The notes beneath the pieces are model-generated. The model was not told the DNA's origin. It did not search any database and worked only from the letters and a program-made list of their open reading frames with translations. From Thiobacillus denitrificans (GTDB lineage Bacteria > Pseudomonadota > Gammaproteobacteria > Burkholderiales > Thiobacillaceae), in assembly GCA_002424845.1 (NCBI GenBank), contig DILD01000022.1, positions 11,052-21,520 on the forward strand: 10,469 nt of DNA. The letters are read 5' to 3'. Every line of letters begins with the position of its first letter. The first letter of the stretch is position 1. The position numbers were made by a program, and so were the translations under genes. Shown here piece by piece: positions 1 through 6,234 of this stretch.

Positions 1-474
1 CAGATGATGGACGGCCTGGCGCTGGGCGAGGCCACGCCGGGGCCGCTGATCATGATCGTCACCTGGGTCGGCTATCTCGGCGGCGTCGCCAAGGCGGTGT
101 TCGACAACCCGATCGCGGCCGGCCTGACGGGGGCAGCGGTAGCGACCTTCTTCACTTTCCTGCCGTCTTTCCTGTTCATCCTGGTCGGCGGCCCGCTGGT
201 CGAGGCGACACGCGGCGAGATCCGCTTCACCGCGCCGCTCACCGGCATCACCGCCGCGGTGGTTGGCGTCATCCTCAACCTCGCGGTGTTCTTCGCCTGG
301 CACACTTTCTGGCCGCAAGGCACGGCCGACGCACCGTTCGCGGGAACCTTCGACGGCTTCCCCGTCATCGTCGCCATCGCCGCCTTCATCGCCCTGTGGA
401 AATACAGGGCCGATATCATGCATGTCATCGGCGTGTGCGCCCTGCTCGGGCTGATTCATTCATTTTTGATGTAA
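1..474 (+). CDS. chrA: Chromate transporter ChrA, C-terminal part (5' end outside window)
   Basis: The frame is open from the first base and ends at TAA 472-474, so only the last 157 residues are present. ChrA is an inner-membrane chromate/sulfate-type anion transporter that exports chromate. The visible part carries features of the second CHR domain: a DGLALGEATPGPL segment near its start, then a hydrophobic WVGYLGG stretch, FFTFLPSFLFILVGGP, and a GITAAVVGVILNLAVFF helix. The last helices end in a short hydrophobic tail. The family is usually about 400 residues with two CHR domains, so the first domain should lie upstream. The stop codon overlaps the ribosome binding site of the following rhodanese gene, which suggests one transcript. 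Family assignment is firm. Substrate is inferred from the family. Confidence 0.9.
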   Translation, partial: QMMDGLALGEATPGPLIMIVTWVGYLGGVAKAVFDNPIAAGLTGAAVATFFTFLPSFLFILVGGPLVEATRGEIRFTAPLTGITAAVVGVILNLAVFFAWHTFWPQGTADAPFAGTFDGFPVIVAIAAFIALWKYRADIMHVIGVCALLGLIHSFLM

Positions 475-477
475 GGA
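473..477 (+). promoter_or_regulatory. Ribosome binding site of the rhodanese gene, inside the chrA stop
   Basis: AAGGA begins within the chrA TAA codon and lies 6 nt before the ATG at 484. This fixes the rhodanese start and suggests translational coupling. Confidence 0.6.
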
Positions 478-483
478 CACCTC

Positions 484-858
484 ATGGAACCCACGGCTCA
501 ACCCCTGAAACGCTGCGGATGCGGCAGCCCCACCGAAAAATGCGAGGAACTGGCGCGCACGATCAAGCCCGCCAGGCTCGACCCCGACGCCACGCTGGTA
601 TTCGATGTGCGGCGCGAAGCCGACTACCTCGCGTCCAGCGAAACCATCCCCGGCGCGATGTGGAAAAACCCGGACAAGATCGATGCCTGGATCGGCGCCG
701 TGCCGCGCACCCTCGACGTGGTGATCTACTGCGTACGCGGCGGCACCGTATCAAACGACGTGGTCGACCGCCTGCAGGCCGCGGGAGTCAAGGCACGCTA
801 TATCGAGGGGGGAATCGAGGCCTACAAGGCGGCCGGCGGGAAAATCGCCCGCAAATAA
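484..858 (+). CDS. Single-domain rhodanese-like sulfurtransferase, chrA-linked
   Basis: A 124-residue cytoplasmic protein with one rhodanese domain (about residues 30-120). The active-site loop is C83-VRGGTVS, which fits the C-x-x-G-x-T type loop expected to carry a persulfide. FDVRREADY (40-48) is the usual DxR-type rhodanese strand, and YIEGGIEAYKAAGG (106-119) is the typical C-terminal motif. Residues 10-20 (RCGCGSPTEKC) add three cysteines, C11, C13 and C20, not needed for the rhodanese fold; they could bind metal or be redox active. The start ATG is 9 nt after the chrA stop, with AAGGA at 473-477, so translation is probably coupled to chrA. Its loop and tail resemble the rhodanese part of sulfurtransferase/chromate-resistance fusion proteins as I recall them, so a role in chromate stress or sulfur handling is likely but not shown. 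Confidence 0.88.
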   Translation: MEPTAQPLKRCGCGSPTEKCEELARTIKPARLDPDATLVFDVRREADYLASSETIPGAMWKNPDKIDAWIGAVPRTLDVVIYCVRGGTVSNDVVDRLQAAGVKARYIEGGIEAYKAAGGKIARK

Positions 859-883
859 AGCGTCACCTACCCATCGGGAGAGG

Positions 884-912
884 TTGACTAATTTACTTGG
901 TTATTCTATGGT
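884..912 (+). promoter_or_regulatory. Sigma70-type promoter of the dsrC/tusE-like gene
   Basis: TTGACT (884-889) and TATGGT (907-912) are separated by exactly 17 nt, in an AT-rich stretch that stands out from the GC-rich surroundings. The -35 matches the consensus at 5 of 6 positions and the -10 at 4 of 6. Transcription would start near 919-920, giving a leader of about 30 nt before the ATG at 951. The leader ends with AGGA at 940-943. The gene is probably transcribed independently of chrA and the rhodanese. Confidence 0.6.
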
Positions 913-950
913 TCGTCACCGCAATATTTTTTGAACGCTAGGACTGAATC

Positions 951-1283
951 ATGGAACGCGAAATCAACGGCAAAATGGTCGAAACCGATCCCGAAGGCTA
1001 TCTGGTCAACCTGGACGACTGGTCCGAGGAACTGGCTGTCGAACTGGCCAAGGAAGACAACCTGGAACTGGGCGAAAACCACTGGAAGATCATTCACTAC
1101 ATGCGTGAGTACTTCTCCCAGAACGGCACCGCCCCCAACCTGCGCTTCCTGCAAAAAGGCCTGAAGGAAGAATTCGGTGCGGAATGGGGCGAGAAGAAAT
1201 TCCTGTTCGACCTGTTCCCGTTCGGACCCGCCAAGCAGGCTGGCCGTTACGCCGGCACCCCGAAGCCGACCGGTTGCGTGTGA
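951..1283 (+). CDS. DsrC/TusE-family sulfur carrier with a single C-terminal cysteine
   Basis: A 110-residue DsrC/TusE-family protein. These small cytoplasmic proteins carry sulfur on a flexible C-terminal arm, for dissimilatory sulfite reductase in sulfur oxidisers or for tRNA 2-thiouridine synthesis via TusBCD. The N-terminus (MEREINGKMVETDPEGYL), the DDWSEELA segment, the helix around HWKIIHYMREYF and the C-terminal arm FGPAKQAGRYAGTPKPTGCV are diagnostic. The penultimate cysteine (CysA, C109) is present. The second conserved cysteine of true DsrC (CysB, 11 residues earlier) is glycine, G98. That makes it TusE-type by the cysteine criterion, although the rest of the arm looks DsrC-like. 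Length is normal. The ATG at 951 has AGGA 7 nt upstream. It sits alone between its own promoter and a strong terminator, with no dsrAB or tusBCD visible. Confidence 0.92.
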   Translation: MEREINGKMVETDPEGYLVNLDDWSEELAVELAKEDNLELGENHWKIIHYMREYFSQNGTAPNLRFLQKGLKEEFGAEWGEKKFLFDLFPFGPAKQAGRYAGTPKPTGCV

Positions 1284-1307
1284 GATTTTTCACCCCCGTC
1301 GCAATCG

Positions 1308-1340
1308 AAACGCCCCGCCCCGTGCGGGGCGTTTTGCTTT
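1308..1340 (+). terminator. Rho-independent terminator after the dsrC/tusE-like gene
   Basis: A perfect 11-bp stem, AAACGCCCCGC (1308-1318) with GCGGGGCGTTT (1324-1334), closes a 5-nt loop and is followed by a T-rich tract (TTTTGCTTTT, overlapping the 3' arm). It begins 25 nt after the stop codon. Confidence 0.9.
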
Positions 1341-1349
1341 TACTGTGGG

Positions 1350-1366
1350 CGGGGCGCCTCGCCCCG
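1350..1366. repeat. Second GC-rich hairpin downstream of the terminator
   Basis: CGGGGCG (1350-1356) and CGCCCCG (1360-1366) form a perfect 7-bp stem with a 3-nt loop. There is no T-tract on either strand, so it is not a standard terminator. The arms share the CGGGGCG core of the terminator stem just upstream. The rest of 1284-1421 holds no gene that I can see. Confidence 0.45.
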
Positions 1367-1421
1367 AATACGTCCGTCGTTCACCCTCCCATCTTCGGCC
1401 CGGGCGAGCTTCCTGCACGCG

Positions 1422-1735
1422 TCACTGCGTGCCGCGGAACATGAAATACACCGCGCCCACCAGGCACAGCGCAGCCCACAGGAAGTCCCATTTCAGCTCG
1501 GCCCGCATATAAAAAATCGCGAACGGCACGAACACGGACAGCGTAATCACTTCCTGCAGGATTTTCAGCTGCGGCAGGCTGAGCACCGTGTAGCCGATGC
1601 GGTTGGCCGGCACCTGGAACAGATACTCGAACAACGCGATGCCCCGGCTCACCAGCGCGGCAGCCCGCCTTGGGCAAAAGTCATGAAGACATTGGATGCC
1701 GTCAGCAAGAGGATGGTTTGCAGGGTAATGGGCAT
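1422..1735 (-). pseudogene. DUF486 (DMT-like) small membrane protein gene, broken by an internal deletion
   Basis: The intact family is a roughly 115-residue inner-membrane protein with four helices, of unknown function. Reading the minus strand from ATG 1735, the protein begins MPITLQTILLLTASNVFMTFA as expected, then runs out of frame and stops at TGA 1651-1649 after 28 residues. The rest of the gene is intact in another frame: AALVSRGIALFEYLF, then QVPANRIGYTVL, LKILQEVITLSVFVPF and WAALCLVGAVYFMFRGTQ, ending at TGA 1424-1422. Between the two pieces about 15 family residues (usually WY..HL....PW.I) are missing. Only 11 nt remain where about 45 are expected, a net loss of about 34 nt that also shifts the frame. 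The total length plus 34 nt would restore a 115-residue gene. A tryptophan usual in AALVSWG is also arginine here. The gene lies alone, divergent from purE. An assembly error is possible but less likely than a real deletion. Confidence 0.82.
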
Positions 1736-1784
1736 GGTCACGATCCAAAACGGTGGGCGCGCGAATTGTAGGCGGCACTCGCGT

Positions 1785-1790
1785 TAAAAT
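1785..1790 (+). promoter_or_regulatory. Probable -10 element of the purE-purK-DUF192 operon
   Basis: TAAAAT (5 of 6 consensus), preceded by GT and followed by the GC-rich GCCGC. It would give a start near 1797 and a leader of about 20 nt before the purE ATG. No convincing -35 is visible at 16-18 nt spacing, so either an activator is needed or the element is weak. It lies in the 82-nt divergent gap between the DUF486 remnant and purE. Confidence 0.4.
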
Positions 1791-1817
1791 GCCGCTTTTA
1801 TTCGGCGAGTCAGACCT

Positions 1818-2312
1818 ATGAACGCTCCTCTGGTCGGTGTGGTGATGGGCTCTTCCAGCGACTGGGAGGTGATGAAGCATGCGGCGATGCTGCTGAAGCA
1901 ACTGGGCATCCACTTCGAGACCAAGGTGGTGTCGGCGCACCGCACCCCGGATCTGCTGTATGAGTACGCCTCCACGGCTGAAGCGCGCGGCATCAAGGCC
2001 ATCATCGCCGGCGCCGGCGGCGCTGCCCACCTGCCCGGCATGATCGCCGCCAAGACCATCGTGCCGGTGCTCGGCGTGCCGGTGCCGTCGAAATACCTCA
2101 AGGGCATGGATTCGCTGCTCTCCATCGTGCAGATGCCGAAGGGCATTCCGGTCGCCACTTTCGCCATCGGCGAGGCCGGCGCGGCCAACGCGGCCCTGTT
2201 CGCCGCCGCGCTGATCGCGCGTTACGACAGCGGGCTGGCGGCGCAGCTCAACGACTTCCGCAAGGGACAATCCGACACGGTGCTGGCGATGGGGCTGCCC
2301 GATGTCGAGTAA
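1818..2312 (+). CDS. purE: N5-carboxyaminoimidazole ribonucleotide mutase
   Basis: A 164-residue class I PurE. It converts N5-CAIR (the PurK product) into CAIR in de novo purine synthesis and works as a cytoplasmic octamer in the known family. Visible motifs are the phosphate-binding GSSSDW (11-16), SAHRTP (39-44) with the catalytic histidine H41, and GAGGAAHLPGM (65-75), the glycine-rich active-site loop. VLGVPVPSKYLKGMDSLLSIVQMP follows as usual in class I enzymes, broken here only by normal substitutions. Length is normal. Start at ATG 1818; the ribosome binding site is weak (CGAG about 8 nt upstream). The last codons overlap the purK start by 11 nt, so the two are translationally coupled, matching their sequential reactions. 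Confidence 0.97.
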   Translation: MNAPLVGVVMGSSSDWEVMKHAAMLLKQLGIHFETKVVSAHRTPDLLYEYASTAEARGIKAIIAGAGGAAHLPGMIAAKTIVPVLGVPVPSKYLKGMDSLLSIVQMPKGIPVATFAIGEAGAANAALFAAALIARYDSGLAAQLNDFRKGQSDTVLAMGLPDVE

Positions 2313-3462
2313 GTCCTTGCCCATTTTGCCCGGCGCGAAGCTGCCCATTTTGCCCGGCGCAACCCTGGGCATCCTCGGTGGCGGGCAGCTCGGCCGCATG
2401 TTCACCATCGCCGCACGCACCATGGGCTACAAGGTCATGGTGCTCGACCCCGACTTCGCCAGTCCCGCCGGGCAGATGGCCGACGTGCACCTGCAGGCCG
2501 ACTACACCGACCATGGCGCATTGAAGCAGCTCGGCGCCGCCTGCGCCGCCGTCACCACCGAATTCGAGAACGTGCCCGCCGCCAGCCTGATCGAGCTGGC
2601 CAGCCATTGCCGGGTGTCGCCGGGCGCGGCGGCCGTCGCCATCGCGCAGGACCGCAGCCACGAGAAATCCTGGCTCGCCCAGAACGGCTTCGCCACCGCG
2701 CCGTTCGCACTGGTCTACAGCGAGGGGGATCTCGACGCCGCCCTGGCGGAGATCGGCACGCCCGCGCTGTTGAAGGTGTCGCGCTTCGGTTATGACGGCA
2801 AAGGCCAGGCGCGCATCGACACGCCCGAAGCGGCGCGCGCCGCCTTCCGCGAATTCGGCGGCCAGCCCTGCGTGCTGGAGGGCTTCGTCAAGCTGGAATG
2901 CGAAGTGTCGGTGGTGCTGGCACGCAGCGATGCCGGCGAATGCGCGCTGTTTCCGGTGGCCGAAAACCGCCATGTCAACGGCATCCTCGACGTCTCCATC
3001 GTCCCCGCCCGCGTGCCCGACAGCCTGGCACGGCAGGCGCGCGACATGGCACGTGCCATTGCCGACAAGCTCAGCTACGTCGGCGTGATGGCGGTCGAAT
3101 TCTTCATCGTCGGGGGCCGGCTGATGGTCAACGAAATGGCGCCGCGTCCGCACAACTCGGGCCACTACACGCTGGATGCCTGCGTCACCGACCAGTTCGA
3201 GCAGCAGGTGCGCGCACTATGCGGCCTGCCGCTGGGCGACACCCGCCTGCTGTCTCCGGTGGCGATGGTCAACATTCTCGGCGACCGCTGGCAGAATGGC
3301 GGCCCGCACTGGGATGCGCTGCTCGCCCACCCTGCCATCAAGCTGCACCTGTACGGCAAGGAGACCGCGCGGCCGGGGCGCAAGATGGGGCACTTCAATG
3401 TGCTCGACGCCGACCCGGACACTGCGCTGAAGCTGGCCGAGCAGATGCACCACGCACTTTAG
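2302..3462 (+). CDS. purK: N5-carboxyaminoimidazole ribonucleotide synthase (ATP-grasp)
   Basis: A 386-residue ATP-grasp enzyme that joins AIR, bicarbonate and ATP to make N5-CAIR, the substrate of PurE. Family motifs in order: ILGGGQLGRMF (24-34), TTEFENVPA, a DRSHEKSWLAQNGF segment in the usual DR..EK position, LLKVSRFGYDGKGQ (ATP-binding), VLEGFVKLECEVSV, FPVAENRHVNGILD, and VNEMAPRPHNSGHYT near the metal/phosphate site, then QVRALCGLPLG. The start ATG at 2302 lies inside the end of purE. No other ATG or GTG precedes the GGGQLGRM motif. The N-terminus carries a tandem 8-residue duplication (LPILPGAK, LPILPGAT) before the fold begins, so it is slightly longer than expected there. The stop TAG overlaps the GTG of the next gene by one base. 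Confidence 0.97.
   Translation: MSSKSLPILPGAKLPILPGATLGILGGGQLGRMFTIAARTMGYKVMVLDPDFASPAGQMADVHLQADYTDHGALKQLGAACAAVTTEFENVPAASLIELASHCRVSPGAAAVAIAQDRSHEKSWLAQNGFATAPFALVYSEGDLDAALAEIGTPALLKVSRFGYDGKGQARIDTPEAARAAFREFGGQPCVLEGFVKLECEVSVVLARSDAGECALFPVAENRHVNGILDVSIVPARVPDSLARQARDMARAIADKLSYVGVMAVEFFIVGGRLMVNEMAPRPHNSGHYTLDACVTDQFEQQVRALCGLPLGDTRLLSPVAMVNILGDRWQNGGPHWDALLAHPAIKLHLYGKETARPGRKMGHFNVLDADPDTALKLAEQMHHAL
2317..2364 (+). repeat. 24-bp in-frame tandem duplication in the 5' end of purK
   Basis: Two adjacent 24-bp copies, 2317-2340 and 2341-2364, match at 20 of 24 positions and share an identical 19-base block (TGCCCATTTTGCCCGGCGC at 2318-2336 and 2342-2360). They encode LPILPGAK and LPILPGAT. 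Only the second copy aligns with the usual PurK N-terminus, so the first looks like an inserted duplicate. Confidence 0.85.
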
Positions 3463-3896
3463 TGCGTCCCGTTCAGAACACACCCGGCAGCGCGCTGGCG
3501 CTGCTCCTGCTCAGCATCGCGACCGGTGCGGCCGCGAGCGACGCAGTCCCCCTGCGCATCGGCACCCACACCTTTCGGGTCGAGCTGGCCGCCACGCCGT
3601 CCGAGCGTGAGCGCGGCCTGATGGGCCGCACGCAACTCGAGGCCGAGGGCGGTATGCTGTTCATGTTCGAACAGGCGGCTCGACATTGTTTCTGGATGCG
3701 CAATACGCCGCTTCCGCTGTCAATCGCCTTTATCGACGACCGCAGCCGCATCGTCGATCTTGCCGACATGCGGCCGTACAGCGAAACCTTGCATTGCCCC
3801 TCTGCCGACATTCGCTACGCGCTGGAACTGCCACAAGGCAGCTTCAGGCAGCGCGGCATTGCGCCGGGCGCACAGGTCAACGGCCTGCCCCGATAA
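3462..3896 (+). CDS. DUF192 exported protein coupled to purK
   Basis: A 144-residue protein of the DUF192 family, whose function is unknown. I chose GTG 3462 as the start: it overlaps the purK TAG by one base (TAGTG), is the only sensible start in frame, and yields a signal peptide with a short n-region containing arginine (R2), hydrophobic ALALLLLSIATG (11-22) and a likely cleavage after AAA near residue 25. The mature part shows the family motifs: VELAATPSERERGLMGR (40-56), GGMLFMFE (63-70), the FWMRNTPLPLSIAFID core (77-92), then the PSADIRYALELPQG segment and a final IAPGAQV. It is probably periplasmic. No good Shine-Dalgarno precedes the GTG, so translation probably depends on ribosomes finishing purK. 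Its stop faces the minus-strand DUF3108 gene 9 nt away. Confidence 0.88.
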   Translation: MRPVQNTPGSALALLLLSIATGAAASDAVPLRIGTHTFRVELAATPSERERGLMGRTQLEAEGGMLFMFEQAARHCFWMRNTPLPLSIAFIDDRSRIVDLADMRPYSETLHCPSADIRYALELPQGSFRQRGIAPGAQVNGLPR

Positions 3897-3905
3897 ACGC
3901 CACGC

Positions 3906-4898
3906 TCAGGGCGCGATCGACTGTATCCTGAGTTCCACTTCGTTGCCCTTGTCGTCGCTACGCAACACGCGCACCGGCAAATAATGCCGGTCGACCGCCA
4001 GCCAGACTTCGAAACGGCCATCGCCATCGGCCTGCCGGGCAAGATGCAGGGTGCGCAATTCACCCAGCGCGGTGTCCTGGATTTCCTCGCCGCGCACGAC
4101 ATACGCGTAGCGGCGGAGTTTTCTGCCGTTGAACACCGTGTAGACGAACAGGCCGTCAGGCGGCGGCGCGGTCAACGCAAAATGAAAAAACAGGCTGAGC
4201 GCATCCTGCGGCTCGCCGTCATAGGCGAAGTGACGCGGCTCGCCGCTCGAAGGCGTCAGCGTGAGGCTGCCGTTGACCGAGTCGAAGCGCGCACTGCTGC
4301 GTTTGTCTCCGCGCTGGTCCCAGAATTCTTCCGGTGCCAGGCCGTGCGCCGTGATATGGCCGCGACTGGTTTGCACGAAACGTCCGCTGTAGAACATGCC
4401 CGCCAGGCCGGTGGCCGATGCCACGCTGGTCACCGTGTAGCGATTGCCCTCGTTGATCCATAACAGGGTCTGCTCGCCACGGGCCAGCCCGTAACGCACC
4501 TGAAAGCGCAGGTCGAGGCGGGGCGGCAACGCATTCAACGGCGGCACAACGGCCTCGCCGGCTTCCGTAGAGGATGCGCTGTCAGCGGCCGGTTCGGCGG
4601 AAGCCTCGTCAGTCAGAGCCTCGGACGGATCGGGGGCGTCGTCCACAACTTCCGGGGCGACCGCTTGTGCGACAGGCTCGGTTTGCGGCGGGGGCGGCAC
4701 CGGCCGGGGGCGCGGTTTGGCAGCGGGCGGCGGTCTCACCGCAGGCGGCACCTGCACCAGACGCGCCTCGATGGGGGGGGAATCGGACTCAGGCTGCCAC
4801 GGCGTCATCTGCCAGGACAAGCCGCCGAGCAGGCCGCCATGCAGCAGCAAGGATCCGGCCACAGCCAGCCACCAGGGGCGGAGGTCACGCCCCGTCAT
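3906..4898 (-). CDS. TonB-like N-terminal anchor fused to a periplasmic DUF3108 domain
   Basis: A 330-residue protein. I place the start at ATG 4898: it follows the previous gene's TAG by 2 nt and has AAGGA upstream, and the longer frame to 5003 only reads through the neighbour in another frame. Residues 9-29 form one membrane helix (WWLAVAGSLLLHGGLLGGLSW) after a short basic N-terminus, so the rest should be periplasmic. The helix carries S16 and H20, the same spacing and numbering as the functional Ser16/His20 of E. coli TonB. IEARLVQVPP (43-52) resembles the stretch after the TonB helix, and 51-75 is proline-rich. An acidic, Ala/Pro-rich linker runs to about 120. Residues from about 125 to the end are a DUF3108 domain (RFQVRYGLARGE, then EFWDQRGDKRS, GRKLRRYAYVV and DRHYLPVRVLRSDDKG). 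A C8 run lies at 4773-4780. Function is unknown; partnership with ExbB/ExbD is a guess from the helix. Confidence 0.82.
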   Translation of the reverse strand: MTGRDLRPWWLAVAGSLLLHGGLLGGLSWQMTPWQPESDSPPIEARLVQVPPAVRPPPAAKPRPRPVPPPPQTEPVAQAVAPEVVDDAPDPSEALTDEASAEPAADSASSTEAGEAVVPPLNALPPRLDLRFQVRYGLARGEQTLLWINEGNRYTVTSVASATGLAGMFYSGRFVQTSRGHITAHGLAPEEFWDQRGDKRSSARFDSVNGSLTLTPSSGEPRHFAYDGEPQDALSLFFHFALTAPPPDGLFVYTVFNGRKLRRYAYVVRGEEIQDTALGELRTLHLARQADGDGRFEVWLAVDRHYLPVRVLRSDDKGNEVELRIQSIAP

Positions 4899-4900
4899 GC

Positions 4901-5599
4901 CTAATCCTTGATGCTCGCGCGCACGAGACGCTGTTCGAGGGACACGCCCTCTTCGAACACGCGAACCCGCACCGGCAGGTTCTGCTTCGTCGGGGCTATC
5001 CACACGGCAATGGCTTTCTCGTCGGGTTTCTGTTTGACGCGCTGGTACAGGCGGGTGGGCAGGGTGCCCAGCGGCGTTACGGTCGCGCCGCCCTCGCTTC
5101 GCTCGTAATCATAATCGTTGAGGTCGCGTCCGCTCACCACCTGCAGACTGAAGTCCTCAGGCAGCCTGGGCATGAACATGAACTGGTACAACTGCGACAG
5201 CTGATCCTGCGCGCCGTCCTGCAACCCGTCTGCCCGCCATGATTTCCCCTTGTACTGCCAGGTGATGCTGCGTTGCGTCCAGTCGAGACCCGCAATGGCC
5301 AGCTTCTTCGGGGCATCGCTACGCACGTGCCTGAACTGTGTCGGGCGTAGCCCTTGCGGGGTAACCAGGCCGGTGCTTTCGAGACGAATGGTGCCCGGCC
5401 ACAGCACTTTCAGCGGACCGCTCGCGCGCGTTTCGCTGGTCAGCGTGTAGCGGCTGCCGCTGCGGACGAAGGTATCGGTCACCTGGCCGAGCTTGTGGCC
5501 ATTGCGATAGAGGTCGTAGACCAGGCTCATCTGCTGCGGGGGGGCGGCCTGGGCTGTGGCCGCGAGCAGGCTTAAGACCAGCAGCAGGATTTTTCGCAT
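4901..5599 (-). CDS. Exported DUF3108-family protein
   Basis: A 232-residue DUF3108 protein. The ATG at 5599 is preceded by GGAG (5610-5607) at 7 nt; a GTG 6 nt upstream (5605) is too close to that site. Residues 1-18 (MRKILLLVLSLLAATAQA) are a classic Sec signal peptide with likely cleavage before A19. The mature protein is probably periplasmic: LVYDLYRNGHKLG (26-38), YTLTSETRASGPLK, RSDAPKKLAIAGLDW, then LYQFMFMPRLP, IAVWIAPTKQNLPVRVRVFEEG and a short end. These match the domain of the adjacent TonB-like gene in layout (the late WIA..K.NLPVRVRV against WLAVDRHYLPVRVLR), so the two look like diverged paralogues. The gene starts 2 nt after the purN stop and ends 2 nt before the next ATG. Molecular function of DUF3108 is unknown to me. 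Confidence 0.85.
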   Translation of the reverse strand: MRKILLLVLSLLAATAQAAPPQQMSLVYDLYRNGHKLGQVTDTFVRSGSRYTLTSETRASGPLKVLWPGTIRLESTGLVTPQGLRPTQFRHVRSDAPKKLAIAGLDWTQRSITWQYKGKSWRADGLQDGAQDQLSQLYQFMFMPRLPEDFSLQVVSGRDLNDYDYERSEGGATVTPLGTLPTRLYQRVKQKPDEKAIAVWIAPTKQNLPVRVRVFEEGVSLEQRLVRASIKD

Positions 5600-5601
5600 G
5601 A

Positions 5602-6234
5602 TCACACTCCGGTGGATAACACAGACTGTGACGTCGAATCGTCCCTCAAGTTTACGCGGCCATGATTTATTTCCAGGCGCCCTTCGGCAAACCAGCGAAC
5701 GGCCTGGGGATAAATACGATGCTCCTGCGCCAGCACGCGCGCTGCCAGCGTGGCGGCGGTGTCGTCCGAGCGCACCGGCACCGCGGCCTGGATGACGATG
5801 GGACCGTGGTCGAGATCGGCGGTAACGAAATGAACGGTGCAGCCATGGACTTTCACGCCTTCCGCCAGCGCGCGCTCATGCGTGTGCAATCCCGGAAACA
5901 TGGGCAGCAGCGAGGGGTGGATGTTCAGCAGGCGGCCTTCGAAGCGCGCAATGAAAGCCGGGCTGAGGATGCGCATGTAGCCGGCCAGCACCACCAGGTC
6001 GGGCCGATGGCGCTCGATCTCGTCGGCCAGCAGGACATCGAAGGCTGCGCGGTCGGAATGTTCGGTGTGGTCGAAAGCGATGGCTGGAATACCGCGCGCG
6101 CGCGCCGTGTCGAGACCGGCGGCATGGGGGCGGTTGCTGATGACCGCGACGATTTCAATCGGCAGTTGCGCCTCGGCGATCGCCTGAAAATTGCTGCCGC
6201 GCCCGGACAGCAGCACGACGACACGGCAACTCAC
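5602..6234 (-). CDS. purN: Phosphoribosylglycinamide formyltransferase
   Basis: A 210-residue PurN, the N10-formyl-tetrahydrofolate-dependent enzyme that formylates GAR to FGAR in purine synthesis. The start is GTG 6234, which overlaps the purM TGA as GTGA; an upstream ATG in frame would only add translated purM sequence. VVVLLSGRGSNFQAI (5-19) is the phosphate-binding N-terminus. The catalytic triad is present as N104, H106 (LLNIHPSLLP) and D142 (DLDHGPI), each two residues earlier than E. coli N106, H108 and D144. GLHTHERAL and HGCTVHFVTADLDHGP complete the folate site. No ATG-quality ribosome binding site is visible, consistent with coupling to purM. It sits in a purM-purN-DUF3108-DUF3108 operon. 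Confidence 0.96.
   Translation of the reverse strand: MSCRVVVLLSGRGSNFQAIAEAQLPIEIVAVISNRPHAAGLDTARARGIPAIAFDHTEHSDRAAFDVLLADEIERHRPDLVVLAGYMRILSPAFIARFEGRLLNIHPSLLPMFPGLHTHERALAEGVKVHGCTVHFVTADLDHGPIVIQAAVPVRSDDTAATLAARVLAQEHRIYPQAVRWFAEGRLEINHGRVNLRDDSTSQSVLSTGV

Noticed and set aside
1381..1677. A 98-codon minus-strand frame over the DUF486 remnant
   Set aside because: A shadow frame; its residues do not match any part of the family, which is read in the two other minus frames.
1422..2423. A 333-codon minus-strand frame running antisense through purE
   Set aside because: Only its last ~75 codons are real, as the tail of the broken DUF486 gene; the rest is antisense to purE with no protein-like features.
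4899..5003. ATG 5003 as the start of the TonB-like DUF3108 protein
   Set aside because: The extra 35 residues are out-of-frame reading of the upstream gene; ATG 4898 has a ribosome binding site and puts the helix at the true N-terminus.
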